Source of the DNA: UBA3537 sp038106885
Lineage (GTDB): Bacteria > Bacteroidota > Bacteroidia > Flavobacteriales > Flavobacteriaceae
Reading direction: 5' to 3'
DNA: 16,227 nucleotides
NCBI GenBank assembly: GCA_038106885.1
Contig: JAYNFX010000035.1
Span: forward strand, 1-16,227
Made by a program: the position numbers and the translations under genes. Positions 1-7,945 of this stretch are shown here, one piece after another; position 1 is the stretch's first letter, and every line of letters begins with the position of its first letter. Below the pieces are notes generated by a model. That model saw nothing but the letters and a program-made list of their open reading frames with translations. It was not told the DNA's origin and searched no databases.

Positions 1-264
1 CAAACTGCACTGAGAGAAGTTGAAGAGGAAACTGGTATTAGAGATCTTTCAATTTGCAAGCCTTTAGAAATAACTTATCACATATTTAAAAGGAACAATA
101 AGATATTATTAAAAAAAACTTATTGGTTTGAAATGTATAGTTCTTACGAAGGCGACTTTAAGCCTCAAGTAAAAGAAGGGATTACCAAGGTGAAATGGAT
201 AGATCCAAAAAAATTAAAAAAAGTTAAAAAAAATATTTACGCAAATATAGATCAACTTCTTTAA
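1..264 (+). CDS. Nudix hydrolase, C-terminal part (5' end outside window)
   Basis: This is the last 87 codons of a Nudix-fold pyrophosphohydrolase, open from the first base of the window to a TAA stop. Residues 4-13 of the visible part read LREVEEETGI, matching the REUXEEXGU core of the Nudix box; the glutamates bind the divalent metal used to hydrolyse a nucleoside-diphosphate-X bond. The upstream Gly of the box and the N-terminal half lie outside the window. The rest, with a TYWFEMY strand, a V-K-W-I-D segment and a Lys-rich tail, fits the end of a small single-domain Nudix protein. The substrate cannot be inferred. It precedes the SulP gene by 66 bp, and a promoter-like element lies in that gap, so the two are probably transcribed separately. 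Confidence 0.85.
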   Translation, partial: QTALREVEEETGIRDLSICKPLEITYHIFKRNNKILLKKTYWFEMYSSYEGDFKPQVKEGITKVKWIDPKKLKKVKKNIYANIDQLL

Positions 265-284
265 AAGAAAATCAAATTAATTTA

Positions 285-313
285 TTGTAATCTTATTTAT
301 TGACTTATTTTTG
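285..313 (+). promoter_or_regulatory. Putative Bacteroidota-type promoter for the SulP gene
   Basis: TATTTTTG at 306-313 matches the Bacteroidota -7 consensus TAnnTTTG. A TTG at 285-287 lies 18 nt upstream, within the range accepted for the -33 element. The predicted start would fall near 318, giving a 5' leader of only about a dozen bases before the ATG at 331. Both motifs are short and the region is AT-rich, so this is a plausible call rather than a firm one. Confidence 0.4.
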
Positions 314-330
314 CCACTTAATTTTGGTAA

Positions 331-1953
331 ATGATAGATATTATACGTAATCAATCTGCAAATTTTAAAGACGATTTTTTTAGTGGATTGACAGTTGCAT
401 TAGCACTTGTACCTGAAGCTGTTGCTTTTGCATTTGTTGCAGGAGTAGACCCATTGATTGGTTTATATGCAGCTTTTATGATTGGTTTGATAACTTCAAT
501 TTTTGGTGGCCGCCCAGGGATGATTAGTGGGGCTACTGGTGCATTAGCTGTAGTAATGGTTAGTATAGTTTCTCAGGGCAATTTGTTAGGTGAACCTTCG
601 CAGGAATTAGGGGTTTACTACTTATTTTTAACAGTTATTTTAATGGGAGTCATACAAATTGCAGCAGGTTTATTTAAATTAGGAAAATTTGTAAGATTGA
701 TACCACATCCAGTTATGATGGGGTTTGTAAACGGACTAGCAATAGTTATTTTCCTTTCTCAGTTAGAGATGTTTAAAATCTCAAATAATTCTGGATATGA
801 TTGGTTGAAAGGTAAAGATTTAATGTTAATGCTTGGTCTTGTCTCAATCGTTATGATAATAATGTATTTACTTCCAAAATTTTTCAAAAAACTACCTGAG
901 GCACTAGTTGCAATATTAATTGTTTCTGCAATAGTAATTTTTGGAAATTTAGACGTACCTACTGTTGGTAGTTTTATTAGAGATGGTGGTGGTGAAGGTC
1001 TCAAGGGAAATCTTCCACAATTTCAATTTGAAATTTTTAAGGAAATACCCTTGAATTTACAAACACTTCGTTTTATTGGTCCATATGCTTTTATTCTAGC
1101 AGCAATTGGATTAATAGAATCTCTCATGACCTTAAATTTAATTGATGAACTTACTGATTCAAGAGGAAATTCTAATAAAGAATGTATTGCTCAGGGTAGT
1201 GCGAATTTAATTACTGGTTTATTTGGAGGAATGGGGGGTTGTGCAATGATTGGTCAATCAATTATAAATGTAAAAGGAGGTGGGAGAGGACGTTTATCAG
1301 GTATTGTTGCGGCTTTAGCTCTTCTAATTTTTATTTTGTTTGGTTCAAATTTGATTGAAAAAGTTCCAATTGCTGCACTTGTTGGTGTTATGTTTATGGT
1401 AGTTATAGGAACATTTGCCTGGTCTAGTTTTAGAATTATAAATAAGATTCCTCTTTCAGATGTTTTTGTTTTGATTTTAGTTTCAGTTTTAACTGTTTTA
1501 TTTGATTTAGCCGTAGCTGTTCTTTCAGGAGTCGTTGTAAGCGCACTTGTGTTTTCTTGGGAAAATGCTAAAAGAATTCGTGCGAGAAAAAGATTCAAAT
1601 CTAATGGGGTAAAAGTTTATGAAATATGGGGCCCACTTTTTTTTGGAAGTGTTTCGGTTTTTAACCAAAAATTTAATATTAAAAAGGACCCAAATGAAAT
1701 CGAAATTGATTTTGTTGAATCTAGAGTATGTGATCATTCTGCAATCGAGGCTATATTTAACCTAGTTAATAAGTATAACAATGTAGATAAAAAGGTAAAG
1801 TTGAAACACCTTAGTCAAGATTGTAAATTATTATTACGTAAATCTAGCCCATTATTCAATGAAGTAATTATAGATGCAATTGATGATCCAAGATATCATT
1901 TAGCTGAAGATCCAGAAGCCTTCACTAAGGGAATATCAGAATATTCCATTTAG
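331..1953 (+). CDS. SulP family inorganic anion transporter with C-terminal STAS domain
   Basis: This 540-residue inner-membrane protein has the SulP (SLC26-like) architecture. A multi-pass membrane domain occupies roughly residues 15-420 and a cytoplasmic STAS domain roughly 430-525. The N-terminal signature around residues 38-52 (GVDPLIGLY...) and the following GGRPGMISGATGA stretch fit the first core helices and half-helix of the family. The segment GGMGGCAMIGQSIINVKGGG near residues 300-320 resembles the other half of the substrate site. Related proteins carry sulfate, bicarbonate or other anions, often coupled to Na+ or H+. No carbonic anhydrase or sulfate-assimilation gene is nearby, so the substrate is undetermined. 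The ATG at 331 puts the charged N terminus just before the first helix. It converges on coaD with only 4 bp between stop codons. Confidence 0.93.
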   Translation: MIDIIRNQSANFKDDFFSGLTVALALVPEAVAFAFVAGVDPLIGLYAAFMIGLITSIFGGRPGMISGATGALAVVMVSIVSQGNLLGEPSQELGVYYLFLTVILMGVIQIAAGLFKLGKFVRLIPHPVMMGFVNGLAIVIFLSQLEMFKISNNSGYDWLKGKDLMLMLGLVSIVMIIMYLLPKFFKKLPEALVAILIVSAIVIFGNLDVPTVGSFIRDGGGEGLKGNLPQFQFEIFKEIPLNLQTLRFIGPYAFILAAIGLIESLMTLNLIDELTDSRGNSNKECIAQGSANLITGLFGGMGGCAMIGQSIINVKGGGRGRLSGIVAALALLIFILFGSNLIEKVPIAALVGVMFMVVIGTFAWSSFRIINKIPLSDVFVLILVSVLTVLFDLAVAVLSGVVVSALVFSWENAKRIRARKRFKSNGVKVYEIWGPLFFGSVSVFNQKFNIKKDPNEIEIDFVESRVCDHSAIEAIFNLVNKYNNVDKKVKLKHLSQDCKLLLRKSSPLFNEVIIDAIDDPRYHLAEDPEAFTKGISEYSI

Positions 1954-1957
1954 GGAA

Positions 1958-2410
1958 CTAAGTTTTGACACTATTTGGAACTAAATCTTCAAACTTACCA
2001 TTGTGCTTGATTATTTCCCTTACAATTGATGATGAAATAAATGATTTTTCTGGAGAACTTAGTAAAAAAACAGTTTCTATTTCACCAGTTTTTTTGTTGG
2101 TTTGAGCAATTGAGTTTTCGTATTCAAAATCACTCGAATTTCTAAGTCCACGAAGTATATAATTAGCCTTAACTTCTTTACAAAAATCAGTTGTTAGTCC
2201 AGAATAAATAAAAACTTTAATTTTTTTGTTATCTGAGAAAATATTTTCAATAAAAGCTTTTCTTTGCTCAAGTGAGAATAAATAATTTTTCGATAAATTT
2301 TCTCCAATGGCAATTATAAGCTCATCAAATAGTTGTGTACCACGATTAATTATATCACAATGACCTAGTGTAATTGGATCAAATGATCCTGGAAAAACAG
2401 CGCGCTTCAT
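1958..2410 (-). CDS. coaD: Phosphopantetheine adenylyltransferase
   Basis: CoaD transfers AMP from ATP to 4'-phosphopantetheine to make dephospho-CoA, the penultimate step of coenzyme A synthesis, in the cytoplasm. The protein is 150 residues, normal for the family. It carries the N-terminal signature PGSFDPITLGH at residues 7-17 with the TxGH nucleotidyltransferase motif, then RGLRNSSDFEYE at 88-99, and the C-terminal ISSSIVRE at 125-132 that stands in for ISSTxxR. The gene begins 9 nt after the ddl stop codon on the same strand, so the two are almost certainly co-transcribed. The pairing joins a cell-wall precursor enzyme with a cofactor enzyme, with no obvious pathway link. Confidence 0.97.
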   Translation of the reverse strand: MKRAVFPGSFDPITLGHCDIINRGTQLFDELIIAIGENLSKNYLFSLEQRKAFIENIFSDNKKIKVFIYSGLTTDFCKEVKANYILRGLRNSSDFEYENSIAQTNKKTGEIETVFLLSSPEKSFISSSIVREIIKHNGKFEDLVPNSVKT

Positions 2411-2419
2411 TTGACAAAG

Positions 2420-3403
2420 TTAATCATTTTTACTAAGTGCCATTTCAATTGCGTTTGTGAAGAGTTCTTCCAAGCTAATTCCTGCATGTTCAGCCTGTTT
2501 TGGTAAAATACTTTCCCGTGTGAGACCTGGTACTGTATTCATTTCTAAGAAATATGGTACATCACCTTTAAATATAAATTCGCTCCTAGAAAATCCTTTC
2601 ATACCTAAAAGAGTATATATTTTTTTGGCTATATTTTTAACATTTTCCTCTTGCTTTTTTGATATTCTAGCAGGTGTTATTTCCTGAGATTTACCATTGT
2701 ATTTTGCATCATAATCAAAAAAATCATTTTCAGAAATAATCTCAGTAATAGGTAATACAATAATATTGTTTTTATAATTTAATACACCAACAGAGACCTC
2801 AATACCATCTATAAATGATTCAATGATTAATTCATTATCAAATTCAAAAGAATTATCAATAGCTTTTTGTAGCTCTTCTAATTTGTATACTTTTGAGACT
2901 CCAAAGCTACTACCAGCTTTATTTGCTTTAACAAAGCATGGAAGACCAACACGATTTATAACTTCTTTTGGATTGAATTCTTCATCTTTAGATAATGGAT
3001 ATGAAATTGCCATTGGGATATTGTAAGAATTTAAAATACTCAAACAATCTCTTTTGTTAAATGTTATAGCTGCCTGATACATATCACAACTTGTATGTGG
3101 GATATTTAAAATATCAAAATATGCCTGCATGAAACCATTTTCACCTGGTTCACCATGAATGGCATTGAATACACAATCAAAATAAATAATTTCATCATTT
3201 ATACATAATGAAAAGTCACTCAGATTAATATTATATTTTTCTCCATCTACTGCTTTATAAAACCATTTGTCTTTTTCTATATGTACTAAGTATGAATTAT
3301 ACTTGTCATTAGGAAGGTTTTCATAAACAACTTGACCACTTTTTAATGAGATTTGAGATTCAATTGAATATCCACCAATTATAATGGCAATATTTTGTTT
3401 CAT
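2420..3403 (-). CDS. ddl: D-alanine--D-alanine ligase
   Basis: Ddl joins two D-alanines using ATP, supplying the dipeptide that ends the peptidoglycan stem peptide. This is a 327-residue cytoplasmic ATP-grasp enzyme. Visible features are the N-terminal GGYSIESQISLKSG at residues 10-23, the VKANKAGSSFGVSKV ATP-binding loop near 158-172, a second-domain ESFIDGIEVSVGVL segment, and the C-terminal metal and substrate motif EMNTVPGLT at 287-295 followed by SILPKQA. Length and motif order are normal, so the gene looks intact. It is divergent from the PASTA gene across a 133-bp spacer and is followed 9 nt later by coaD. Flavobacterial genomes commonly keep ddl, coaD, a PASTA protein and an RluD-type synthase together (my recollection). 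No convincing promoter was found for ddl. Confidence 0.97.
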   Translation of the reverse strand: MKQNIAIIIGGYSIESQISLKSGQVVYENLPNDKYNSYLVHIEKDKWFYKAVDGEKYNINLSDFSLCINDEIIYFDCVFNAIHGEPGENGFMQAYFDILNIPHTSCDMYQAAITFNKRDCLSILNSYNIPMAISYPLSKDEEFNPKEVINRVGLPCFVKANKAGSSFGVSKVYKLEELQKAIDNSFEFDNELIIESFIDGIEVSVGVLNYKNNIIVLPITEIISENDFFDYDAKYNGKSQEITPARISKKQEENVKNIAKKIYTLLGMKGFSRSEFIFKGDVPYFLEMNTVPGLTRESILPKQAEHAGISLEELFTNAIEMALSKND

Positions 3404-3514
3404 TGGCTTTGATTATGATGTAAAAGTATCAAATTTTTATTGACATAAATTTATATTAAAAAAAAATAACTTTATTACGAAGCTTTAATAGTCATCTTCA
3501 ATAAAAAAAATGTT

Positions 3515-3522
3515 TAGCTTTG
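3515..3522 (+). promoter_or_regulatory. Possible -7 promoter element for the PASTA-rluD pair
   Basis: TAGCTTTG fits TAnnTTTG and ends 14 nt before the ATG at 3537. No TTG is visible at the expected -33 distance, so only the downstream half of the promoter can be supported. Confidence 0.28.
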
Positions 3523-3536
3523 TTTAAATTGCATTA

Positions 3537-4097
3537 ATGATTCTTATCAAGTTCATATTCAGTAAAACATTTTTGAAGCAAATAATTTTCTCCTTAATTA
3601 TTATTGTTTTTTTAACCTTTTTTACATTAAAGTGGCTAAAGTCATATACAAATCATGGTATTACTATTGAAGTACCTGATTTAGTAGGTTTATCGATGAA
3701 TGATGCGGATAAAATTCTTCAAAAAAATAAATTGGTGTATAAAATTCAAGATTCAACTAATTACAACCCGAAATTTAAAGCAGGTGCCATTATTGAGCAA
3801 GAGCCTAAGGCAGGATTCAAAGTAAAAGAAAATAGAAAAATTTATTTGATACTTAATCCCATGGATTACAAAAAAATTCCATTTCCAGATGTTATTAGAA
3901 AAACTTTTCGTCAAGCAAAACCCTCATTAGAATCACTAGGTTTTAAAATTGGAGAAATTATATATGAGGATGACTTGGGAAAAAATGAAGTTATTGAGGT
4001 TCGCTTTAAAAATAAAAAAATTCTTCCTTCAGATTTGATCAGAAAGACATCAGTAATTGATATTGTTTTAGGTAATGGTAAATTAAATTCAGAATAG
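3537..4097 (+). CDS. Membrane-anchored PASTA-domain protein
   Basis: This 186-residue protein has a short cytoplasmic N terminus, one hydrophobic transmembrane helix at about residues 16-34, and an extracytoplasmic part with two PASTA domains (about 43-108 and 112-182). Each begins with a recognisable strand, VPDLVGLSMNDADKIL and FPDVIRKTFRQAKPSL. PASTA domains in penicillin-binding proteins and Ser/Thr kinases bind uncrosslinked peptidoglycan or muropeptides, but here neither kinase nor transpeptidase domain is attached. A periplasmic wall-sensing or scaffold role is therefore inference. The rluD-type gene follows after 6 nt, so the two form an operon, and ddl lies divergently upstream. Placement beside a D-Ala-D-Ala ligase fits a cell-wall connection but does not prove it. 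Confidence 0.85.
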   Translation: MILIKFIFSKTFLKQIIFSLIIIVFLTFFTLKWLKSYTNHGITIEVPDLVGLSMNDADKILQKNKLVYKIQDSTNYNPKFKAGAIIEQEPKAGFKVKENRKIYLILNPMDYKKIPFPDVIRKTFRQAKPSLESLGFKIGEIIYEDDLGKNEVIEVRFKNKKILPSDLIRKTSVIDIVLGNGKLNSE

Positions 4098-4103
4098 TGA
4101 ATA

Positions 4104-5120
4104 ATGGATGATTTATCTAATAAAAATCTATATGAGCATTTTGCTTTTGATGTTGATAAAGGCCAGGAGCCTTTAAGGGTTGATAAATATTTAATGAATT
4201 TTTTACAAAATGCAACTCGAAATAAAATTCAATTTGCAGCAAAATCTGGAAATATTTTAGTCAATGATTTACCTGTAAAGTCAAATTACAAGGTAAAGCC
4301 CAAAGATAAAATTAAAGTGATGTTTGAACATCCTCCACACGAGAACCTATTGATTGGAGAAAATATTCCTTTGGATATAATTTTTGAGGATGATAGTCTC
4401 TTGGTTTTAAATAAACCTGCTGGAATTGTAGTTCATCCAGGCCATGGAAATTATTCAGGTACTTTAATTAATGCTTTAATATATCATTTTGAAAATTTAC
4501 CTAATAATAGCAGTAATAGACCTGGTTTAGTACATAGAATTGATAAAGATACTAGTGGACTATTAGTTGTCGCAAAAACCGATCAAGCCATGGCTCATCT
4601 TTCAGCTCAATTCAAAGAAAAAACTAGTGATCGATCATATATAGCTTTAGTTTGGGGTAATGTTGAAAATGATATGGGTACTATTGAAGGTAATATTGGT
4701 AGACATCCAAAAAACAGACTACAAAACACTGTACACGTTGGTGATGATAAATTTAAAGGTAAACACGCAGTTACTCACTATCAAGTCATTGAGCGGTTTG
4801 GATACTTAACTTTAGTGAATTGTACTTTAGAAACAGGTAGAACGCATCAAATAAGAGTGCATATGAAGCACATTGGGCATACGCTTTTTAATGACGAGCG
4901 GTACGGAGGAGATAAGATTTTAAAAGGTACTACTTTTACAAAATATAGGCAATTTGTTGAAAACTGTTTCAAGGTTTTACAACGTCAAGCTTTACATGCA
5001 AAAACATTAGCATTTGATCACCCAATTACAAATGAAAGATTAAAATTTTCTTCTAATCTTCCTAATGATTTTAAACTTTGTATTGATAAATGGCGTGCCT
5101 ATTCTAAATACACAAAGTGA
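4104..5120 (+). CDS. rluD: RluA/RluD family 23S rRNA pseudouridine synthase
   Basis: This 338-residue cytoplasmic RNA-modification enzyme isomerises uridine to pseudouridine, probably in 23S rRNA. An S4-like RNA-binding domain occupies about residues 20-80 (LRVDKYLMNFL ... GNILVNDLPVKSNYKVKPKD). The catalytic domain follows, with LNKPAGIVVHPG at 102-113 and the motif HRIDKDTSG at 144-152, where Asp147 is the predicted catalytic nucleophile. GRTHQIRVHMKHIGHTLFND further on is the usual family signature. RluD is the best match because of the S4 domain, but RluA, RluC and RluD relatives are hard to separate by eye, so the symbol is tentative. It starts 6 nt after the PASTA gene and should share its transcript. 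Confidence 0.9.
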   Translation: MDDLSNKNLYEHFAFDVDKGQEPLRVDKYLMNFLQNATRNKIQFAAKSGNILVNDLPVKSNYKVKPKDKIKVMFEHPPHENLLIGENIPLDIIFEDDSLLVLNKPAGIVVHPGHGNYSGTLINALIYHFENLPNNSSNRPGLVHRIDKDTSGLLVVAKTDQAMAHLSAQFKEKTSDRSYIALVWGNVENDMGTIEGNIGRHPKNRLQNTVHVGDDKFKGKHAVTHYQVIERFGYLTLVNCTLETGRTHQIRVHMKHIGHTLFNDERYGGDKILKGTTFTKYRQFVENCFKVLQRQALHAKTLAFDHPITNERLKFSSNLPNDFKLCIDKWRAYSKYTK

Positions 5121-5188
5121 TTTTCTACCTTTTTAATAGTTTAACAAGCGATTAACGTTTAACTTTTTTTAAATTTAAAATTTGTTGG

Positions 5189-5196
5189 TATTTTTG
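5189..5196 (+). promoter_or_regulatory. Possible -7 promoter element for yaaA
   Basis: TATTTTTG matches TAnnTTTG and lies 17 nt before the ATG at 5214, inside the 93-bp gap after rluD. The expected -33 position holds only a T-run without a G, so the element is incomplete. No terminator hairpin for rluD was seen in this gap. Confidence 0.3.
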
Positions 5197-5213
5197 AATA
5201 ATAAAATTTATTT

Positions 5214-5972
5214 ATGAAAGTAGTTTTATCTCCAGCGAAATCTCTTGACTACAAAACTAAATTACCCACCGAATTCAGTACCAAGGGATGCTTCATGAAT
5301 GAAGCTTTTCAGCTAAATAATTTATTAAAGAAGAAATCTCCAAAAGCTCTTTCTGAGCTTATGAACATTTCTCCTAAGATTAGTGAATTAAATTACATTA
5401 GGAATCAACAATGGTCTATACCATTCACAAGTGATAATTCACGACAAGCTATTTACGCTTTCAATGGTGATGTCTATCGCGGGATAGATGCTTACACAAT
5501 TCCAGATGACAAGCTCGAAAAGTTACAAAGCACTGTTCGTATTATTTCTGGTTTATATGGACTTTTAAAACCAATGGATTTGATACAGCCTTACAGGCTT
5601 GAAATGGGGACTAAATTTCCTGTTGGTAAGAATAAAAATCTATATGATTTTTGGCGCGAAAAAATTACATTATCGCTCAACAAAGAGTTAAAGTCCAGTG
5701 ATTTACTAGTTAATTTAGCTAGTCAGGAGTATTTCAAAGCTATCGACACAAAAGTTATTTCATCCCCCATTGCTCATATTGATTTTAAAGAGTTTAAAAA
5801 CGGAAAATATAAGACCATTGCTATCTTTTCAAAATTAGCTCGTGGACTTATGACAAGGTATATTATTGATAATAATCTTAAAAGCATTGATGATCTAAAG
5901 ACTTTTAATAGTGATAGATATGAATATGATGAAAGTTTATCAACTGAAAACAGGTTAGTCTTTACCCGATAA
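5214..5972 (+). CDS. yaaA: Peroxide-stress protein YaaA (UPF0246/DUF328)
   Basis: This 252-residue cytoplasmic protein is about the length of E. coli YaaA (around 258). The N terminus MKVVLSPAKSLDYKT is the family hallmark, and residues near 75-85 (QAIYAFNGDVYRG) and 107-130 (RIISGLYGLLKPMDLIQPYRLEMG) are highly characteristic. In E. coli, YaaA is induced by OxyR and lowers intracellular free iron during hydrogen peroxide stress, limiting Fenton damage; a DNA-binding activity has also been described for the family. Transferring that role here is by homology. The ATG at 5214 is preceded by an AT-rich leader without Shine-Dalgarno. It is convergent with trpA, with 22 bp between stop codons. Confidence 0.95.
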   Translation: MKVVLSPAKSLDYKTKLPTEFSTKGCFMNEAFQLNNLLKKKSPKALSELMNISPKISELNYIRNQQWSIPFTSDNSRQAIYAFNGDVYRGIDAYTIPDDKLEKLQSTVRIISGLYGLLKPMDLIQPYRLEMGTKFPVGKNKNLYDFWREKITLSLNKELKSSDLLVNLASQEYFKAIDTKVISSPIAHIDFKEFKNGKYKTIAIFSKLARGLMTRYIIDNNLKSIDDLKTFNSDRYEYDESLSTENRLVFTR

Positions 5973-5994
5973 TTCCATACTTTACTGTAATTAG

Positions 5995-6759
5995 CTAATC
6001 TATAATGGATTTTACAAATTCATCTATTTTAGAAATCCCCTTGGTTTTCAAATGTTTTATAAAAGCACTACCTATAATTCCGCCATTAGAGTAAGATGTA
6101 GCTTCATTAAAACTTTTTTTATCTGAAATTCCAAACCCTGTTATTAAAGGGTTTTTTAAATTCATTCTAGAGATTCTTTTGAAATAATTTAATTGTTCAT
6201 TACCAAAACCATTTATGCCTCCTGTTGTGCTTGAGCTACTAACTAAATAAATAAAACCATCTGAAACTTCGTCTATATATTTAATTCTATTTTCAGTAGT
6301 TTGGGGAGTTATTAAAAAAATATTAATTAACCCATATTTGTCGAAAATTTTCTTGTAATTTCCATGGAATATTTGCACAGGCAAGTCAGGAATTATACAC
6401 CCATCAATCCCAACCTCTTCACATTTTTTACAAAATTTCTCTACTCCATATTGAAGGATTGGATTGAAATATCCCATTATTATTAATGGTATTTTAACAC
6501 TATTTCTAATATTTGCTAACTGATTGAACAAACAATTTGTATTCATACCATTTTTAAGAGCTTTGCTTGAACTGTCTTGAATTGTTGGGCCATCAGCAAG
6601 TGGATCACTAAAAGGTAAACCTATTTCAATAAAATCAACATTATTTTTTTCAAGTTCTTTAATAATTTCAACAGTATCGTCGAGTTTAGGGAATCCAGCA
6701 GAAAAATATATTGAAAGTAGTTTTTTATTTTCTTTTAACTTTCTTTTAATTCTATTCAT
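5995..6759 (-). CDS. trpA: Tryptophan synthase alpha subunit
   Basis: TrpA cleaves indole-3-glycerol phosphate to indole and glyceraldehyde 3-phosphate and channels indole to the beta subunit in the alpha2-beta2 complex. The 254-residue protein is a TIM barrel carrying the signature IEIGLPFSDPLADGPTIQ at residues 44-61. Glu45 and Asp56 match the E. coli catalytic pair Glu49/Asp60, with the same 11-residue spacing. A GGINGFG phosphate-binding loop lies near residue 180. It is the last gene of the operon and starts 4 nt after the trpB stop codon. Its own coding sequence contains no Trp codon. No terminator hairpin follows it. Confidence 0.97.
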   Translation of the reverse strand: MNRIKRKLKENKKLLSIYFSAGFPKLDDTVEIIKELEKNNVDFIEIGLPFSDPLADGPTIQDSSSKALKNGMNTNCLFNQLANIRNSVKIPLIIMGYFNPILQYGVEKFCKKCEEVGIDGCIIPDLPVQIFHGNYKKIFDKYGLINIFLITPQTTENRIKYIDEVSDGFIYLVSSSSTTGGINGFGNEQLNYFKRISRMNLKNPLITGFGISDKKSFNEATSYSNGGIIGSAFIKHLKTKGISKIDEFVKSIID

Positions 6760-6763
6760 AATA

Positions 6764-7945
6764 CTAAAGTTTGAAATAATCTATGTAATTATTTAAATCC
6801 TTATCACCTCTTCCAGAGAGGCAGACAACTATTACATCATCTTTTTTAAATTTTCTTTCTTTGAAAATAGCAAACGCATGAGCTGTTTCTATCGCAGGTA
6901 TTATTCCCTCAAGTTGGGATAATTCTAAACCAGCTTCCATTGCGTCTGGATCTGTTACAGAAATAAACTCTGCTCGTTTAGTGGTATATAAATTTGCATG
7001 CATAGGTCCTATTCCTGGGTAATCTAGCCCGGCTGATATTGAATAAGGTTCAGTAATTTGACCATCGCTATTTTGCATTAATAGAGTCTTGCTTCCATGA
7101 ATAATTCCCTCTTTTCCTAGTATTGAAGTTGCTGCACTTTTACCAGTATTTACTCCTTTACCAGCAGCTTCAACTGCAATTATACCAACACTACCATCAT
7201 CCAAGAAATTATAAAATGCACCAGCTGCATTACTCCCTCCACCTACACAAGCAACAATATAATCAGGACTATCACAACCTTCTTCTGTTTTGAGTTGAAA
7301 TTTGATTTCTTCTGAAATAACGGATTGAAATCTTGAAACCATATCAGGATAAGGGTGTGGACCTACTGCGCTACCAATAATATAATGTGTATCATTAGGA
7401 TTATTTATCCAGTCACGAATTGCTTCGTTGGTTGCATCTTTAAGTGTTTTGCTTCCTGAAGTTGCAGGTTTGACATCAGCTCCTAGCATTTTCATTCTAG
7501 CTACGTTAGGTGCTTGGCGAGCAATATCAACTTCCCCCATATATATCACGCATTTAATACCTGCAAGAGCACAAACAGTTGCTGTAGCTACGCCATGTTG
7601 TCCCGCACCAGTTTCTGCAATAATTCTTTTTTTATTTAAACGCTTGGCTAATAATATTTGTCCTATAGTATTATTTATTTTATGTGCCCCAGTATGACAT
7701 AAATCTTCTCTTTTAAAATATACTTTTGTTTTATATTTTTCAGAAAATCTTTTAGCGTAATATAATGGAGTTGGTCTACCTACATAGTTTTTCAAAAGTT
7801 GATTAAATTCAGTTTTGAAACTCGACTCAGACATAATACTCAAATATCTTTCAGTTAATTGTTCAATATTTGGATAGAGCATTTCAGGAATGTAAGCACC
7901 TCCAAATTGACCATAAAATCCATTTTCATCAACATTGTAACTCAT
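6764..7945 (-). CDS. trpB: Tryptophan synthase beta subunit
   Basis: TrpB is the PLP enzyme that condenses indole with serine to give tryptophan. The 393-residue protein is full length (E. coli 397). The PLP lysine is Lys89 in HTGAHKINN (84-92); the phosphate-binding loop GGGSNAAG lies near 231-238; the N-terminal FGGAYIPEMLYP is typical of the standard TrpB1 type that works with TrpA rather than of stand-alone TrpB2. Its ATG overlaps the trpF stop in a 4-nt ATGA arrangement, suggesting translational coupling, and trpA follows after 4 nt. Only one Trp residue is present (RDWINN). Confidence 0.98.
   Translation of the reverse strand: MSYNVDENGFYGQFGGAYIPEMLYPNIEQLTERYLSIMSESSFKTEFNQLLKNYVGRPTPLYYAKRFSEKYKTKVYFKREDLCHTGAHKINNTIGQILLAKRLNKKRIIAETGAGQHGVATATVCALAGIKCVIYMGEVDIARQAPNVARMKMLGADVKPATSGSKTLKDATNEAIRDWINNPNDTHYIIGSAVGPHPYPDMVSRFQSVISEEIKFQLKTEEGCDSPDYIVACVGGGSNAAGAFYNFLDDGSVGIIAVEAAGKGVNTGKSAATSILGKEGIIHGSKTLLMQNSDGQITEPYSISAGLDYPGIGPMHANLYTTKRAEFISVTDPDAMEAGLELSQLEGIIPAIETAHAFAIFKERKFKKDDVIVVCLSGRGDKDLNNYIDYFKL

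Noticed and set aside
1254..1598. Antisense open frame of 114 codons inside the SulP gene
   Set aside because: It mirrors the third-position bias of the SulP frame, has a low-complexity Thr/Lys/Ile composition and no recognisable domain; the sense protein is unambiguous.
331..1953. Assigning SulP specifically as a bicarbonate (BicA) transporter
   Set aside because: The GGMGGCAMIGQS segment does not look like BicA as I recall it, and no carbonic anhydrase or carbon-concentrating gene is nearby; the substrate is left open.
5990..5999. ATTAGCTAAT inverted repeat between yaaA and trpA as a bidirectional terminator
   Set aside because: It has no loop room and only AT-rich pairing, without adjacent T-runs on either strand, and it overlaps the trpA stop codon.
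7428..7697. Antisense open frame of 89 codons inside trpB
   Set aside because: It covers the highly conserved PLP-lysine region of trpB on the other strand; no start context or family resemblance.
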